Below, piece after piece: positions 1-8,258 of a stretch of 64,000 nucleotides of DNA (the stretch's first letter is position 1; every line of letters starts with the position of its first letter). The stretch spans positions 62,001 to 126,000 of the forward strand of contig NZ_JAIMCG010000013.1 in NCBI RefSeq assembly GCF_019795295.1. Reading direction: 5' to 3'. The DNA is from Cupriavidus sp. AU9028 (GTDB lineage: Bacteria; Pseudomonadota; Gammaproteobacteria; Burkholderiales; Burkholderiaceae). The translations under genes and the position numbers were made by a program. The notes under the pieces were generated by a model. The model was given only the letters and a program-made list of their open reading frames with translations, ran no database searches and was not told the DNA's origin.

Positions 1-508
1 GTTCGATGCCGTAATGGTCCAGGCGCCAGAGCAGCGGGGCGATGGCGACGTCGAGCATGGAGAACTCTTCGCCGAGCATGTACTTGTTCTTGACGAAGAT
101 CGGCGCGAGCTGGGTGAGGCGGTCGCGGATGGCGGCGCGGGCGCGCTCGTGGTTCTTCTCGGCGGTCTTGCCCTTTTCGTTCTCCAGCACGTAGACGTGG
201 GTGAACAGTTCCTTTTCGAAGTTGAACAGGAACAGGCGGGCGCGGGCGCGCTGGACCGGGTCGGCCGGCATCAGCTGCGGGTGCGGGAAGCGCTCGTCGA
301 TGTACTCGTTGATGATGTTGGATTCGTACAGAATCAGGTCGCGCTCGACCAGGATGGGTACCTGGCCATACGGGTTCATCACCGAGATGTCTTCCGGCTT
401 GTTGAACAGGTCGACGTCGCGGATCTCGAAATCCATGCCCTTTTCGAACAGGACGAGGCGGCAACGCTGAGAGAACGGGCAGGTGGTGCCCGAATACAAC
501 ACCATCAT
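1..508 (-). CDS. sspA: Stringent starvation protein A, GST fold (3' end cut by window)
   Basis: Transcription regulator of the glutathione S-transferase fold that in enterobacteria binds RNA polymerase during starvation. The first 169 codons are visible and the C-terminus lies beyond position 1. The protein opens MMVLYSGTTCPFSQRC, the thioredoxin-like GST N-domain with its Cys-Pro-Phe-Ser motif, followed by NPYGQVPILVERD (cis-proline strand) and ESNIINEYIDERFP (typical SspA segment). The alpha-helical C-domain begins near residue 80. Two ATG codons are adjacent (506-508 and 503-505); the outer one is used here. It lies downstream of petABC on the same strand, the usual Burkholderiaceae order, where sspB would follow outside the window. 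Confidence 0.93.
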   Translation of the reverse strand, partial: MMVLYSGTTCPFSQRCRLVLFEKGMDFEIRDVDLFNKPEDISVMNPYGQVPILVERDLILYESNIINEYIDERFPHPQLMPADPVQRARARLFLFNFEKELFTHVYVLENEKGKTAEKNHERARAAIRDRLTQLAPIFVKNKYMLGEEFSMLDVAIAPLLWRLDHYGIE

Positions 509-703
509 GGCGAGTTTCCTTGGGGGTGCAGACCGAAGTTGGGTCGGACATTCTGCCGGAACCGACTAGCGGAAAGCAAATTGGTTACAAATAGGGCGAA
601 CCCCGGATTGCTCGAAGACCACCTGGAGGTGGTCTGATACCGGGTTGTGGCCCGGGAGGCCTCTGCGGGCCCTGTCGTGCACCGGCGACGGCGCCGGAAT
701 GGC

Positions 704-750
704 AAAGGGCCAAAGCGGCGCCGCGAATGCGGCGTCCGCTCCAGCCCTTT
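704..750 (-). terminator. Hairpin after petC, possible operon terminator
   Basis: An outer 7-bp stem (704-710 with 744-750) encloses a GC-rich inner stem (715-724 with 729-739) just past the petC stop codon. There is no clean T-run on the minus strand, so it may be an RNA-stabilising or Rho-linked hairpin rather than an intrinsic terminator. Confidence 0.35.
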
Positions 751-762
751 TGCGGCGTGATG

Positions 763-1506
763 CTACTTGATGTCTTTCCAGTACGAGGCGTTCAGGCGCC
801 AGGCAAGGAAGGTGAACACGCCGAGGAACAGCAGCACCCAGACGCCGAGGCGCCGGCGTTGGTTCTGCGCGGGCTCGCCCATCCAGTCGAGGTAGGCGAC
901 CAGATCGGCAACGGCGCCATCATACTCGACGGAGCTCAGCTGGCCCGGGGTGATTTGTTCGAAGCCGACGAACTTGTGGACCTTCTGGCCGTGCTCTTCC
1001 TGCTCGACAAACTTGGCGGCGCGCTGGCCCTGCAGTTCCCACAGCACGTGCGGCATGCCGACGTTCGGGAACACCAGGTTGTTCCAGCCGGTCGCGCGGG
1101 TGTCGTCGCGGTAGAAGGTGCGCAGATACGTATACAGCCAGGCGTCGCCGCGAGCGCGGGAGATCACGGACAGGTCGGGCGGCGCGACGCCGAACCACTC
1201 CTTGGCGTCCTTGCTGCGCATGGCGACGGTCATCACATCGCCGACCTTGTCGCCGGTGAACAGCAGGTTTTCACGGATCTGGTCCTCGGTCAGCCCGATG
1301 TCGCGCAGCCGGTTGTACCGCATCATCGAGGCGCCGTGGCAGTTCAGGCAGTAGTTGACGAAGAGCTTGGCGCCGCGCTGCAGGGAGAACAGGTCGGTGG
1401 TATTGACCGGCGCCGGCTCCAGCGGGTAGCCGCCCTCGGCGGCGACGGCGGCGGTGCCGCCGAAGCAGGCCGTGACGAGCGCGAGAATGGAAAGCAGCTT
1501 TTTCAT
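763..1506 (-). CDS. petC: Cytochrome c1 of the bc1 complex
   Basis: Haem c subunit of ubiquinol-cytochrome c reductase, passing electrons from the Rieske protein to soluble or membrane c-type cytochromes in the periplasm. The 247-residue protein has a cleavable Sec signal (about 1-23), a CLNCH haem-binding motif at 53-57, a conserved APPDLS segment near 137, and a C-terminal membrane anchor (about 218-236) ending in a basic tail. It is the last gene of petA-petB-petC, all on the minus strand. The length and single-haem layout are normal for the family. Confidence 0.97.
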   Translation of the reverse strand: MKKLLSILALVTACFGGTAAVAAEGGYPLEPAPVNTTDLFSLQRGAKLFVNYCLNCHGASMMRYNRLRDIGLTEDQIRENLLFTGDKVGDVMTVAMRSKDAKEWFGVAPPDLSVISRARGDAWLYTYLRTFYRDDTRATGWNNLVFPNVGMPHVLWELQGQRAAKFVEQEEHGQKVHKFVGFEQITPGQLSSVEYDGAVADLVAYLDWMGEPAQNQRRRLGVWVLLFLGVFTFLAWRLNASYWKDIK

Positions 1507-1536
1507 TGTGAGTTTTCCTTGTCCTCTTCTCTTGGC

Positions 1537-2940
1537 TCAGTGCGGCTTGAAGGTGACGCGCTCGGGTACCGGCTTGAACTGGCCGACGCGGCTCCACAAC
1601 GGCATGGTCAGGAAGAAGGCGAAGTACAGCAGCGTGCCGAGCTGCGATACCTTCTCGCCGACCGGCGACGGCGGCTGCACGCCGAGATAGCCGAGGATCA
1701 GGAACATCACGACGAACACCGTCAGGATGGTCTTGTGGAAGTTCGGACGGTAGCGGATCGACTTGACCGGCGAATGATCGAGCCACGGCATGAAGAACAG
1801 GATCACGACCGAGCCGCCCATCACGACGACGCCCCAGAACTTGGCGTCGATGAAGTAGAAGCCGAGCGCCAGGATGACGGCGATGGCCACCGCGATGCCC
1901 TTGACGAGCAGGCTGCGGCTGCGCAGGAACAGGAGCGCCAGCAGCACCGCGAAGAACACCCACAGGATCGGCAGGAAGGCCGAGGTGGTCGCGCGCAGCA
2001 TCGAGTAGAACGGTGTGAAGTACCAGACCGGCGCGATATGGGGCGGGGTCTTCAGCGGGTCGGCCGGGAAGAAGTTGTTGGCTTCGAGGAAGTAGCCACC
2101 CATCTCCGGTGCGAAGAAGATCACCGCGGAGAACAGGATCAGGAAGCCGCCGACGCCGAGCAGGTCGTGCACGGAGTAGTACGGGTGGAAGGGCACGCCG
2201 TCCAGCGGAATGCCGTTCTCGTCCTTGTTGGCCTTGATCTCGACGCCGTCCGGGTTGTTCGAACCCACTTCATGCAGCGCGATGATGTGCGCGACGACCA
2301 GCGCCAGCAGCACCAGCGGCACGGCGATCACGTGGAAGGCGAAGAAGCGGTTCAGGGTCGCGTCGCTGACCACGTAGTCGCCGCGGATGAACAGCGACAG
2401 GTCCTGGCCGATCACCGGGATCGCGGAGAACAGGTTGACGATCACCTGGGCGCCCCAGTAGGACATCTGGCCCCATGGCAGCAGGTAGCCCATGAAGGCC
2501 TCGGCCATCAGCGCGAGGAAGATCAGGCAGCCGAAGATCCAGACCAGCTCGCGCGGCTTGCGGTACGAACCGTACAGCAGCGCGCGGAACATGTGCAGGT
2601 AGACCACGACGAAGAAGGCCGAGGCGCCGGTGGAGTGCATGTAGCGCACCAGCCAGCCCCAGGGCACCTCGCGCATGATGTACTCGACGCTGGCATAGGC
2701 GACCGGGATGCCGGCCGCGTTCAGCGTGCCGTCCGGCTTGTAGTTCATCACCAGGAAGATGCCGGTGACGATCTGGATCACCAGCACCAGCAGGGCGAGC
2801 GAGCCGAAGAAGTACCAGAAGTTGAAGTTCTTCGGCGCGTAGTACCTGGAGAGGTGGTCTTCCCACAGCTGCGTCGCCGGGAAACGGGCATCGATCCAGC
2901 CCATCAGACCAGTGGTCTTGACTTGCTTGTCCGCCGCCAT
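1537..2940 (-). CDS. petB: Cytochrome b of the bc1 complex
   Basis: Di-haem integral membrane subunit forming the quinol oxidation and quinone reduction sites. The 467-residue protein has the N-terminal four-helix haem core, with histidines in the segments YMHSTGA / VYLHMFRA and FFAFHVIAVP / VAHIIALHE, and a C-terminal half with four more helices. The Qo-site motif reads PVWY (in APVWYFTPFY) where many homologues have PEWY; this is a known lineage variant. The start is the ATG at 2938-2940, two bases beyond the petA stop. The open frame runs further upstream into petA but has no family similarity there. Confidence 0.97.
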   Translation of the reverse strand: MAADKQVKTTGLMGWIDARFPATQLWEDHLSRYYAPKNFNFWYFFGSLALLVLVIQIVTGIFLVMNYKPDGTLNAAGIPVAYASVEYIMREVPWGWLVRYMHSTGASAFFVVVYLHMFRALLYGSYRKPRELVWIFGCLIFLALMAEAFMGYLLPWGQMSYWGAQVIVNLFSAIPVIGQDLSLFIRGDYVVSDATLNRFFAFHVIAVPLVLLALVVAHIIALHEVGSNNPDGVEIKANKDENGIPLDGVPFHPYYSVHDLLGVGGFLILFSAVIFFAPEMGGYFLEANNFFPADPLKTPPHIAPVWYFTPFYSMLRATTSAFLPILWVFFAVLLALLFLRSRSLLVKGIAVAIAVILALGFYFIDAKFWGVVVMGGSVVILFFMPWLDHSPVKSIRYRPNFHKTILTVFVVMFLILGYLGVQPPSPVGEKVSQLGTLLYFAFFLTMPLWSRVGQFKPVPERVTFKPH

Positions 2941-2942
2941 GA

Positions 2943-3560
2943 TCACGCCTCTCCTTTTTCGTCCTTGCCGATCACGATGGTGGTGTCGGTCAGGAATTGG
3001 TACGGGGGAACGTCGAGATTCTGCGGAGCCGGCTTGTTGCGGAAGACGCGGCCAGCCAGGTCGAAGGTCGAGCCATGGCACGGGCAGAGGAAGCCGGGAT
3101 CGGCGCCGAGGGTGGGGTTGGCGCCGGCAGGGAACGGGCCGGAGGGCGAACAGCCCAGGTGGGAGCAGATCCCGACCACGACCAGCACGTCCTTGTGCTC
3201 GGGGCGGGAGCGCGTGGGGTTCTTGCAGTACTCCGGCGTTTCCATGGTGAATGGAATCTCGGAGTTGGGGTCGGCGACCTCACCCTGCGTCTTTTCCAGC
3301 GAGGCGAGCATCTCCTCGGTGCGACGCAGAATCCAGACCGGCTTGCCACGCCACTCGACGGTCATCATTTCGCCGGGCTTCAGGCCGCCGATGTCGGCCT
3401 CTACCGGAGCCCCGGCCGCCCTGGCCTTTTCCGATGGTGCAAACGTGCTGACGAACGGCACAGCAACCGCAACTCCTCCGATGCCGCCAGCTACAGACGT
3501 CGCAATCAGCCAATTGCGGCGACCTTTGTCCACGTTCTTCACGCTTTGCTGGTCACTCAT
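2943..3560 (-). CDS. petA: Rieske iron-sulfur subunit of the bc1 complex
   Basis: Carries the [2Fe-2S] cluster that takes the first electron from quinol. The 205-residue protein has an N-terminal twin-arginine anchor (RRNWLIA at about 14-20, then a hydrophobic helix to about 38), which fits export through the Tat system encoded at 8.3-10.1 kb. The cluster ligands are in CSHLGC (132-137) and CPCHG (159-163), including the two cysteines of the structural disulfide. It is the first gene of the pet operon and is followed almost directly by petB. Confidence 0.97.
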   Translation of the reverse strand: MSDQQSVKNVDKGRRNWLIATSVAGGIGGVAVAVPFVSTFAPSEKARAAGAPVEADIGGLKPGEMMTVEWRGKPVWILRRTEEMLASLEKTQGEVADPNSEIPFTMETPEYCKNPTRSRPEHKDVLVVVGICSHLGCSPSGPFPAGANPTLGADPGFLCPCHGSTFDLAGRVFRNKPAPQNLDVPPYQFLTDTTIVIGKDEKGEA

Positions 3561-3606
3561 TCCAAACCCCAGGGGATGTCAATTTAGGATTTTGCGTCAA
3601 CCAAAA

Positions 3607-3612
3607 ATTATA
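3607..3612 (-). promoter_or_regulatory. -10 box of the petABC promoter (candidate)
   Basis: Perfect TATAAT on the minus strand, about 47 bases upstream of the petA ATG, in the divergent gap with mscL. No convincing -35 hexamer was found 16-18 bases further upstream, so the promoter is supported by the -10 and its position only. Confidence 0.4.
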
Positions 3613-3823
3613 CGCGAGGCACATTCGGCACCGATAGACCGGGAAAACGCCACAAGAACGTGTATTGACGCAGGACAAAAGGCACGAACGGCTTTCCTAT
3701 CGGAATGCCTGGGCCGGCTCCCGGGGCGGCAGGCGCATGGCTCGATGGTTGCGTTCCGGCGCCCGATGCGGCAGTCTTGGGCGACTGTGGTATGGAAAGA
3801 ACACCAACAACAAGGAATCTCGC

Positions 3824-4243
3824 ATGAGCCTTATCTCGGAATTCAAAACCTTTGCGGTGCGCGGAAACGTCATCGACCTCGCGGTCGGGGTGATTATCGG
3901 TGCCGCCTTTTCCAAGATCGTCGATTCCGTGGTCAATGACCTGATCATGCCGCTGGTCGGCCGGGTCATCGGCAAACTGGACTTCTCGAACCTGTTCATC
4001 GCGCTGGCGGCCCCGCCGGAAGGCACGCCGATGACGCTGGACGCGCTGAAGAAGGCGGGCGTGCCCGTCTTCGCCTACGGCAACTTCCTGACCATCCTGG
4101 TCAACTTCCTGATCCTCGCCTTCATCATCTTCATGATGGTGCGGGCCATCAACCGGGTGCGCGCGCAGGAGCCCAAGGCGCCGCCCAAGACGCCGGAAGA
4201 GATCGAACTGCTGCGCGAAATCCGCGATTCGCTGAAGACCTAA
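3824..4243 (+). CDS. mscL: Large-conductance mechanosensitive channel
   Basis: Homopentameric inner-membrane channel that opens under membrane tension to release solutes on osmotic downshock. The 139 residues match the family length. The N-terminus [20 protein letters not shown] is typical, TM1 lies about 15-45 and TM2 about 78-102, with a periplasmic loop rich in Pro/Gly between them and a charged cytoplasmic helix ending [12 protein letters not shown]. The start is the ATG preceded by AAGGAAT. A hairpin (4244-4252 pairing with 4273-4281) follows the stop, between this gene and the convergent NIF3 gene, but without a T-run. Confidence 0.97.
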   Translation: MSLISEFKTFAVRGNVIDLAVGVIIGAAFSKIVDSVVNDLIMPLVGRVIGKLDFSNLFIALAAPPEGTPMTLDALKKAGVPVFAYGNFLTILVNFLILAFIIFMMVRAINRVRAQEPKAPPKTPEEIELLREIRDSLKT

Positions 4244-4284
4244 GGCGGTCCGGGCATACGGGCGGGCCGCATCGGACCGCCCCG

Positions 4285-5031
4285 TTACACCGGATTGGGC
4301 AGGTCGATGAAGGTGTGCCGCAGCCCGAACGTCGCCGCCAGATGTTCGCCGACGGCGCGGATGCCGAAGCGCTCGGTGGCATGGTGCCCCGCAGCAAGAT
4401 AGGCCACGCCGCTTTCGTTGGCAAGGTGGGTGGTCTGTTCGGAGGCCTCGCCGCTGATATACACGTCCACCCCGGCAGCGACCGCGGCGTCGAAATAGCC
4501 CTGGGCGCCGCCGGTGCACCAGCCGATGGTCTGCACCGGCTGCACCGCGCTGCCCAGCACGAGCGGCTGGCGGCCCAGCACGGCACCGACGTGCTCGGCG
4601 AAGGTATGCAGGTCCATCGGCTGGGGCAGCCGTCCACTCCAGCACATATCGTTGTCGCCAAAGCGCCCGGTCGGCACCAGCCCGAGTTCGCGCGCCAGCT
4701 GGGCGTTGTTGCCCAGTTCCGGATGACTGTCCAGCGGCAGATGGTAGGCGAACAGATTGGTATCGGAGGTGAGCAGGCGCTTGAGCCGCCCGTGCTTCTG
4801 CCCGATCACGCGCGGATCCTCGCCGCGCCAGAAGTACCCGTGATGCACCAGAATCGCGTCGGCGTTCGCCTCGATGGCGGCGTCCAACAGCGCCGCGCTG
4901 GCGGTCACGCCGGTGACGATGTGCTCGATTTCGACCCGGCCCTGAACTTGCAAGCCGTTGGGACAGTAGTCCTTGTAGCGCGGCACTTCGAGCAGGTCGT
5001 TCAAGTACAATTCAAGCTCTTTTGATTTCAT
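4285..5031 (-). CDS. NIF3-family dinuclear metal-centre protein (YbgI-type)
   Basis: Member of the NIF3/YbgI family (GTP cyclohydrolase 1 type 2 / Nif3), toroidal hexamers with a two-metal site; the biological substrate is unsettled. The 248 residues contain the family motifs CPNGLQVQG (near 22-30), the metal-ligand segment [12 protein letters not shown], the [12 protein letters not shown] region, and the C-terminal GHHATERFG metal site. The chosen start is ATG at 5029-5031; an in-frame TTG at 5049 lies upstream but the family normally begins at this ATG. Only 19 bp separate it from the divergent protease gene at 5051. Confidence 0.9.
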   Translation of the reverse strand: MKSKELELYLNDLLEVPRYKDYCPNGLQVQGRVEIEHIVTGVTASAALLDAAIEANADAILVHHGYFWRGEDPRVIGQKHGRLKRLLTSDTNLFAYHLPLDSHPELGNNAQLARELGLVPTGRFGDNDMCWSGRLPQPMDLHTFAEHVGAVLGRQPLVLGSAVQPVQTIGWCTGGAQGYFDAAVAAGVDVYISGEASEQTTHLANESGVAYLAAGHHATERFGIRAVGEHLAATFGLRHTFIDLPNPV

Positions 5032-5050
5032 TTTCAGCTCAAACTCCAAT

Positions 5051-6244
5051 ATGTTGCGCCGCTTTTGGCTGTTCTTCGCTCAGGCTGTCACGATCGTGCT
5101 GGCCGTGTGGTTCGTCGTGGCGACACTGAAGCCAGAATGGCTGCAGCGTGGGCGCGTGGCGGTGCAGTCCGGTTCGCCTATCGTGGCGTTGAAGGAGGTG
5201 GTGCCCAATGTCACGGGCCCCTCCGCGGAGCGGTCCTATAGCGAGGCCGCCCAGCTTGCCATGCCGGCGGTGGTCAATATTTTCACCAGCAAGAACGGTT
5301 CGCGCCGGGCTCCGCATCCGCAGGCGGAGGATCCGTGGTTCCGCTTCTTCTTCGGCGACCGGTTGCCCGAGCGGCAGGAGCCGGTGTCCAGCCTCGGATC
5401 GGGCGTGATCGTCAGCGCCGAGGGGTACATTCTAACCAACCATCACGTGGTGGACGGCGCGGATGAGATCGAAGTCGCGCTGACCGACGGTCGCAAGGCA
5501 AACGCACAGGTGGTGGGATCGGACCCCGAGACGGACCTGGCGGTGCTGAAGATCGACCTGAAGGATCTGCCGGCCATCACCCTGGGCCGGCTGGAGAACG
5601 TGCTGGTTGGCGACGTGGTGCTGGCGATCGGCAATCCCTTTGGCGTCGGCCAGACCGTGACGATGGGGATCGTCTCGGCGCTGGGCCGCAGCCATCTGGG
5701 CATCAATACCTTCGAGAATTTCATCCAGACCGACGCGGCGATCAACCCGGGCAACTCGGGCGGCGCGCTGGTCGATGCGCAGGGCAATCTTCTGGGCATC
5801 AATACGGCGATCTACTCGCGCTCGGGCGGGTCGCTCGGCATCGGCTTTGCGATTCCGGTTTCCACCGCCAAGCAGGTAATGGAATCGATCATCTCGACGG
5901 GTTCGGTCACGCGTGGCTGGATCGGCGTGGAGCCGCAGGACATGACGCCGGAGATTGCCGAGTCGTTCGGGCTGGAAGCGAAGGAAGGCGCGCTGATCGC
6001 CGCCATCGTCCAGGGCGGGCCGGCGGACAAGGCCGGCGTGCGGCCGGGCGATGTGCTGGTGGGCGTGGGCGACCTGAGCATCAGCGACACGACGGCATTG
6101 CTCAACGCGATCGCCCAGCTCAAGCCAGGTACCGATGTGACGATGAAACTGGTCCGGCGCGGCAAGCCAGTGGAAGTGACGGTCGCCATCGGCAAGCGCC
6201 CGCCTCCGCCGCGGCGCGTGTTGCCGTACGAGGAAGAAGAGTAA
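5051..6244 (+). CDS. DegS-like trypsin-family serine protease with one PDZ domain
   Basis: Periplasmic HtrA-family protease anchored by a single N-terminal helix (about 5-25), the architecture of DegS rather than DegP, which has a cleaved signal and two PDZ domains. The catalytic triad is His132 (in TNHHVVDG), Asp162 (in [11 protein letters not shown]) and Ser236 (in GNSGGAL). One PDZ domain follows (about 285-375), and the protein ends in a proline-rich, acidic tail. By family analogy it could sense misfolded porins and start sigma-E activation, but no rseA/rpoE genes are nearby, so this role is inferred. It is divergent from the NIF3 gene, 19 bp away. Confidence 0.92.
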   Translation: MLRRFWLFFAQAVTIVLAVWFVVATLKPEWLQRGRVAVQSGSPIVALKEVVPNVTGPSAERSYSEAAQLAMPAVVNIFTSKNGSRRAPHPQAEDPWFRFFFGDRLPERQEPVSSLGSGVIVSAEGYILTNHHVVDGADEIEVALTDGRKANAQVVGSDPETDLAVLKIDLKDLPAITLGRLENVLVGDVVLAIGNPFGVGQTVTMGIVSALGRSHLGINTFENFIQTDAAINPGNSGGALVDAQGNLLGINTAIYSRSGGSLGIGFAIPVSTAKQVMESIISTGSVTRGWIGVEPQDMTPEIAESFGLEAKEGALIAAIVQGGPADKAGVRPGDVLVGVGDLSISDTTALLNAIAQLKPGTDVTMKLVRRGKPVEVTVAIGKRPPPPRRVLPYEEEE

Positions 6245-6284
6245 GGTTCTACGACGCGACGGGCGGCCTGGCCGTCCGGATGCG

Positions 6285-6327
6285 AACAGCCCCGGGTGCG
6301 GTGATGGCCTGGGGCTGTTTTGTTTTT
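6285..6327 (+). terminator. Intrinsic terminator after the DegS-like gene
   Basis: A 9-bp stem AACAGCCCC (6285-6293) pairs with GGGGCTGTT (6311-6319) and is followed by TTGTTTTT. It lies 40 bases past the protease stop codon on the same strand. Confidence 0.8.
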
Positions 6328-6370
6328 GGGGCTTGGGTGATGTGCGCCACCTGGGGATTGGGCGCCGTTT

Positions 6371-6671
6371 GCCCTCTCCCCCGGCCCCTCTCCCGCAAGC
6401 GGGCGAGGGGAGAAAATCGGCCCGGGCCCGTGTGCGAGGACATGGGTGACACGTGTGCGAGGACATGGGTGACACGTGTGCGAGGACATGGGTGACAGGT
6501 GTGCGGGGACATGGTTGACACGTGTCCAGACACCGCCGCCGTGGCTCCCCTCTCCCACTTGTGGGAGAGGGGTTGGGGGAGAGGGCTGCGGCGCTTCTTC
6601 CTGCCACTATGGCCGATTCAGCGTCCGCTGCCCTCTCCCCCGGGCCCCTCTTCCGCAAGCGAGCGAGGGGA
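6371..6671. repeat. Three copies of a GC-rich palindromic intergenic repeat
   Basis: Copies at about 6371-6411, 6546-6587 (inverted) and 6630-6671 share the core CCCTCTCCC and CCCCTCTCCCGC with a short loop and GCGGGAGAGGGG. Each can form a strong hairpin. The same element occurs twice inside the his operon at 16.1 kb. No gene was found in this gap. Confidence 0.75.
6431..6522. repeat. Tandem array, four copies of a 23-bp repeat
   Basis: Direct repeats start at 6431, 6454, 6477 and 6500 with the consensus TGTGCGAGGACATGGGTGA followed by CACG. The first two are identical and the last two carry a few changes. There are no spacers, so this is not a CRISPR array. Two further related copies lie at 6692-6730. 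Confidence 0.85.
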
Positions 6672-6691
6672 CCAGCGCGGCCCCGCGGGCT

Positions 6692-6730
6692 CGGACATGA
6701 GTGACACGTGTTCGAGGACATGGGTGACAC
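6692..6730. repeat. Two more copies of the 23-bp repeat
   Basis: CGGACATGAGTGACACG and TTCGAGGACATGGGTGACAC follow each other, separated from the main array by two of the GC-rich palindromes. Array and pair together bracket the 6523-6691 segment. Confidence 0.7.
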
Positions 6731-6740
6731 ATCCCCGCGC

Positions 6741-6782
6741 CCCAAAAACAAAACGCCGGCATCCCGAAGGATGCCGGCGTTT
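6741..6782 (-). terminator. Intrinsic terminator of the porin gene
   Basis: A perfect 14-bp stem (6751-6764 with 6769-6782) with a four-base loop is followed on the minus strand by TTTTGTTTTT. It begins 36 bases past the porin stop codon. Confidence 0.9.
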
Positions 6783-6818
6783 CGATCAAGCTAACTTGAT
6801 GCGATTGCTCGCGTCAAA

Positions 6819-7889
6819 TTAGAACTTGTGGCGAACACCAACGATGGCGCCGATCTGGTCCTTGCCCGGCTCCACGTTGAAGGTGGTGCCGGTGTTGAAG
6901 CCACCAACGCCCAGAGCCGAACCGTCCTTGTTCAGGGCGTACGACACCGAAGCGTACACGTCGGTGCGCTTCGACAGAGCGTAGTCGCCGGTCAGGACGA
7001 ATTGCCACGGATCTGCACCGCTGCGACGGAAGTCTTGGTAGTACGCAGCGCCGGTCACCGAGAAGGCCGGGGTCATTTGGTAAGCCAGGCCAGCCCAGTA
7101 CAGGTTGGACGTGGTCGAGTCGATGTCGGCAGCGCCCGGCAGAACCGCGCCGTCCGAAGCCTTCGCCCAACGGTAGCCCAGGAATGCCTTGGCCGGGCCG
7201 AAGGCGTAGGTACCAGCAACGGTAGCGCGGCGGATCACCGGCGACTGGTCAGCGACGGTACCGACGTGCTCGTCGTCATAAGCAGCACCCAGCGAGAACG
7301 GGCCTGCGGCGTAAGCCAGCAGGGCGCCCATGCGGCGGCCGAAGACGTTCGAACCAGCCACTTCCGCGCCGTTCTGCTGGAAGCTGTAGTAGGCCGAACC
7401 GGTCAGGCCACCGAACTTGCCGACGTACTTGACGGTGTTGTCAGCACGCGACTGGAATTCAGCAGCTTGGGCGGTGATCGAGTAACGCGGCGAGATCGCG
7501 GCCGGATCGTACATCAGACCGAAGTCATACATCGTGGTCTGTTGACGACCGATGGTCAGGGTACCCAGCTGGTGTTGCACGCCAACGTAGGCAGCACGGC
7601 CGAACAGGCGGTTGTCCTGGCCCGAGCGGCCGGTGTCGACGTCGAAACCGCTTTCCAGCACGAACAGACCCTTCAGGCCACCGCCCAGATCCTCGACGCC
7701 ACGCAGGCCCCAGCGGGAGCCCGACTGGCCGCCCGACTGCATCTTGAACAGATTGTCGCCGTTAGCGCCAGCGTTGTTGTTGTACTCGATACCAGCGTCG
7801 ACCACGCCGTACAGGGTCACGCTCGACTGGGCGTAGGCGCCACCAGCGGCCAGGGCGGCGACTGCAGCTGCAAACAGTTTCATCTTCAT
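6819..7889 (-). CDS. Gram-negative outer-membrane porin
   Basis: Trimeric 16-strand beta-barrel porin of the betaproteobacterial OmpC-like (Porin_4) type. The 356 residues include a Sec signal with cleavage after AYA (MKMKLFAAAVAALAAGGAYA), the family start QSSVTLYGVVDAGIEY, repeated amphipathic strands, and the C-terminal aromatic signature ending VGVRHKF, the signal for insertion by Bam. It is a single-gene unit with its own strong terminator. Substrate preference cannot be read from the sequence. It would be a natural client of the DegS-like protease pathway next door, but the adjacency may be chance. Confidence 0.95.
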   Translation of the reverse strand: MKMKLFAAAVAALAAGGAYAQSSVTLYGVVDAGIEYNNNAGANGDNLFKMQSGGQSGSRWGLRGVEDLGGGLKGLFVLESGFDVDTGRSGQDNRLFGRAAYVGVQHQLGTLTIGRQQTTMYDFGLMYDPAAISPRYSITAQAAEFQSRADNTVKYVGKFGGLTGSAYYSFQQNGAEVAGSNVFGRRMGALLAYAAGPFSLGAAYDDEHVGTVADQSPVIRRATVAGTYAFGPAKAFLGYRWAKASDGAVLPGAADIDSTTSNLYWAGLAYQMTPAFSVTGAAYYQDFRRSGADPWQFVLTGDYALSKRTDVYASVSYALNKDGSALGVGGFNTGTTFNVEPGKDQIGAIVGVRHKF

Positions 7890-8225
7890 ATCGACACTTT
7901 CCTTGTCAACTGATTGGGAAATCTTGGGTTGCCCAAGTCCTTGGGCGACGCATGCACCATCACGTCTGCTGCGTATTATGTGTCAGCCCCCCCGGCGCTC
8001 AGAAGGCTTTTTCGTCGTAAACCGTGATGGGAGTCCCAAATTGTTGCTGAACAGCAACAAGGGAAAAGTCGATTTTCCCCTTCGGACGGGGGGCGGACAG
8101 CACTCCCCTTGTGGAAAAAGGCCGCACTGCTGCAGCGCTGGCGGCGCTTGTCGGGGGTAAACGACAGCGCCTGCCAACCCTGTAGAGGCAATTGCGCCGC
8201 GAAAGGGAAAGGGGAAGAGCAGGAG
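7890..8225 (-). promoter_or_regulatory. Porin upstream region with a 20-bp palindrome
   Basis: Gene-free gap between the porin and tatC. It holds a 9-bp inverted repeat with a 2-base centre at 8041-8060 (TTGTTGCTGAACAGCAACAA), about 150 bases upstream of the porin ATG, which could be a repressor operator. A CATAAT box on the minus strand near 7976 is a possible -10. Nothing else recognisable. Confidence 0.4.
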
Positions 8226-8256
8226 AAAGAAAACGACAACGGCAAATCGCCGTTGT
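8226..8256 (-). terminator. Intrinsic terminator of the his-tat gene run
   Basis: The stem ACAACGGC (8236-8243) pairs with GCCGTTGT (8249-8256) around a 5-base loop, and the minus strand continues CGTTTTCTTTC. It begins two bases past the tatC stop codon and closes the long his-hinT-tat run. Confidence 0.85.
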
Positions 8257-8258
8257 GC

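Noticed and set aside
727-3939. A 1070-codon open frame on the plus strand across petABC
   Set aside because: It is antisense to three clear bc1 genes, rich in Arg/Gly/His/Glu as expected for a shadow of high-G+C genes, and has no recognisable domain.
6431-6522. CRISPR array
   Set aside because: The units are contiguous with no spacers, the repeat is not of CRISPR type and no cas genes are present.
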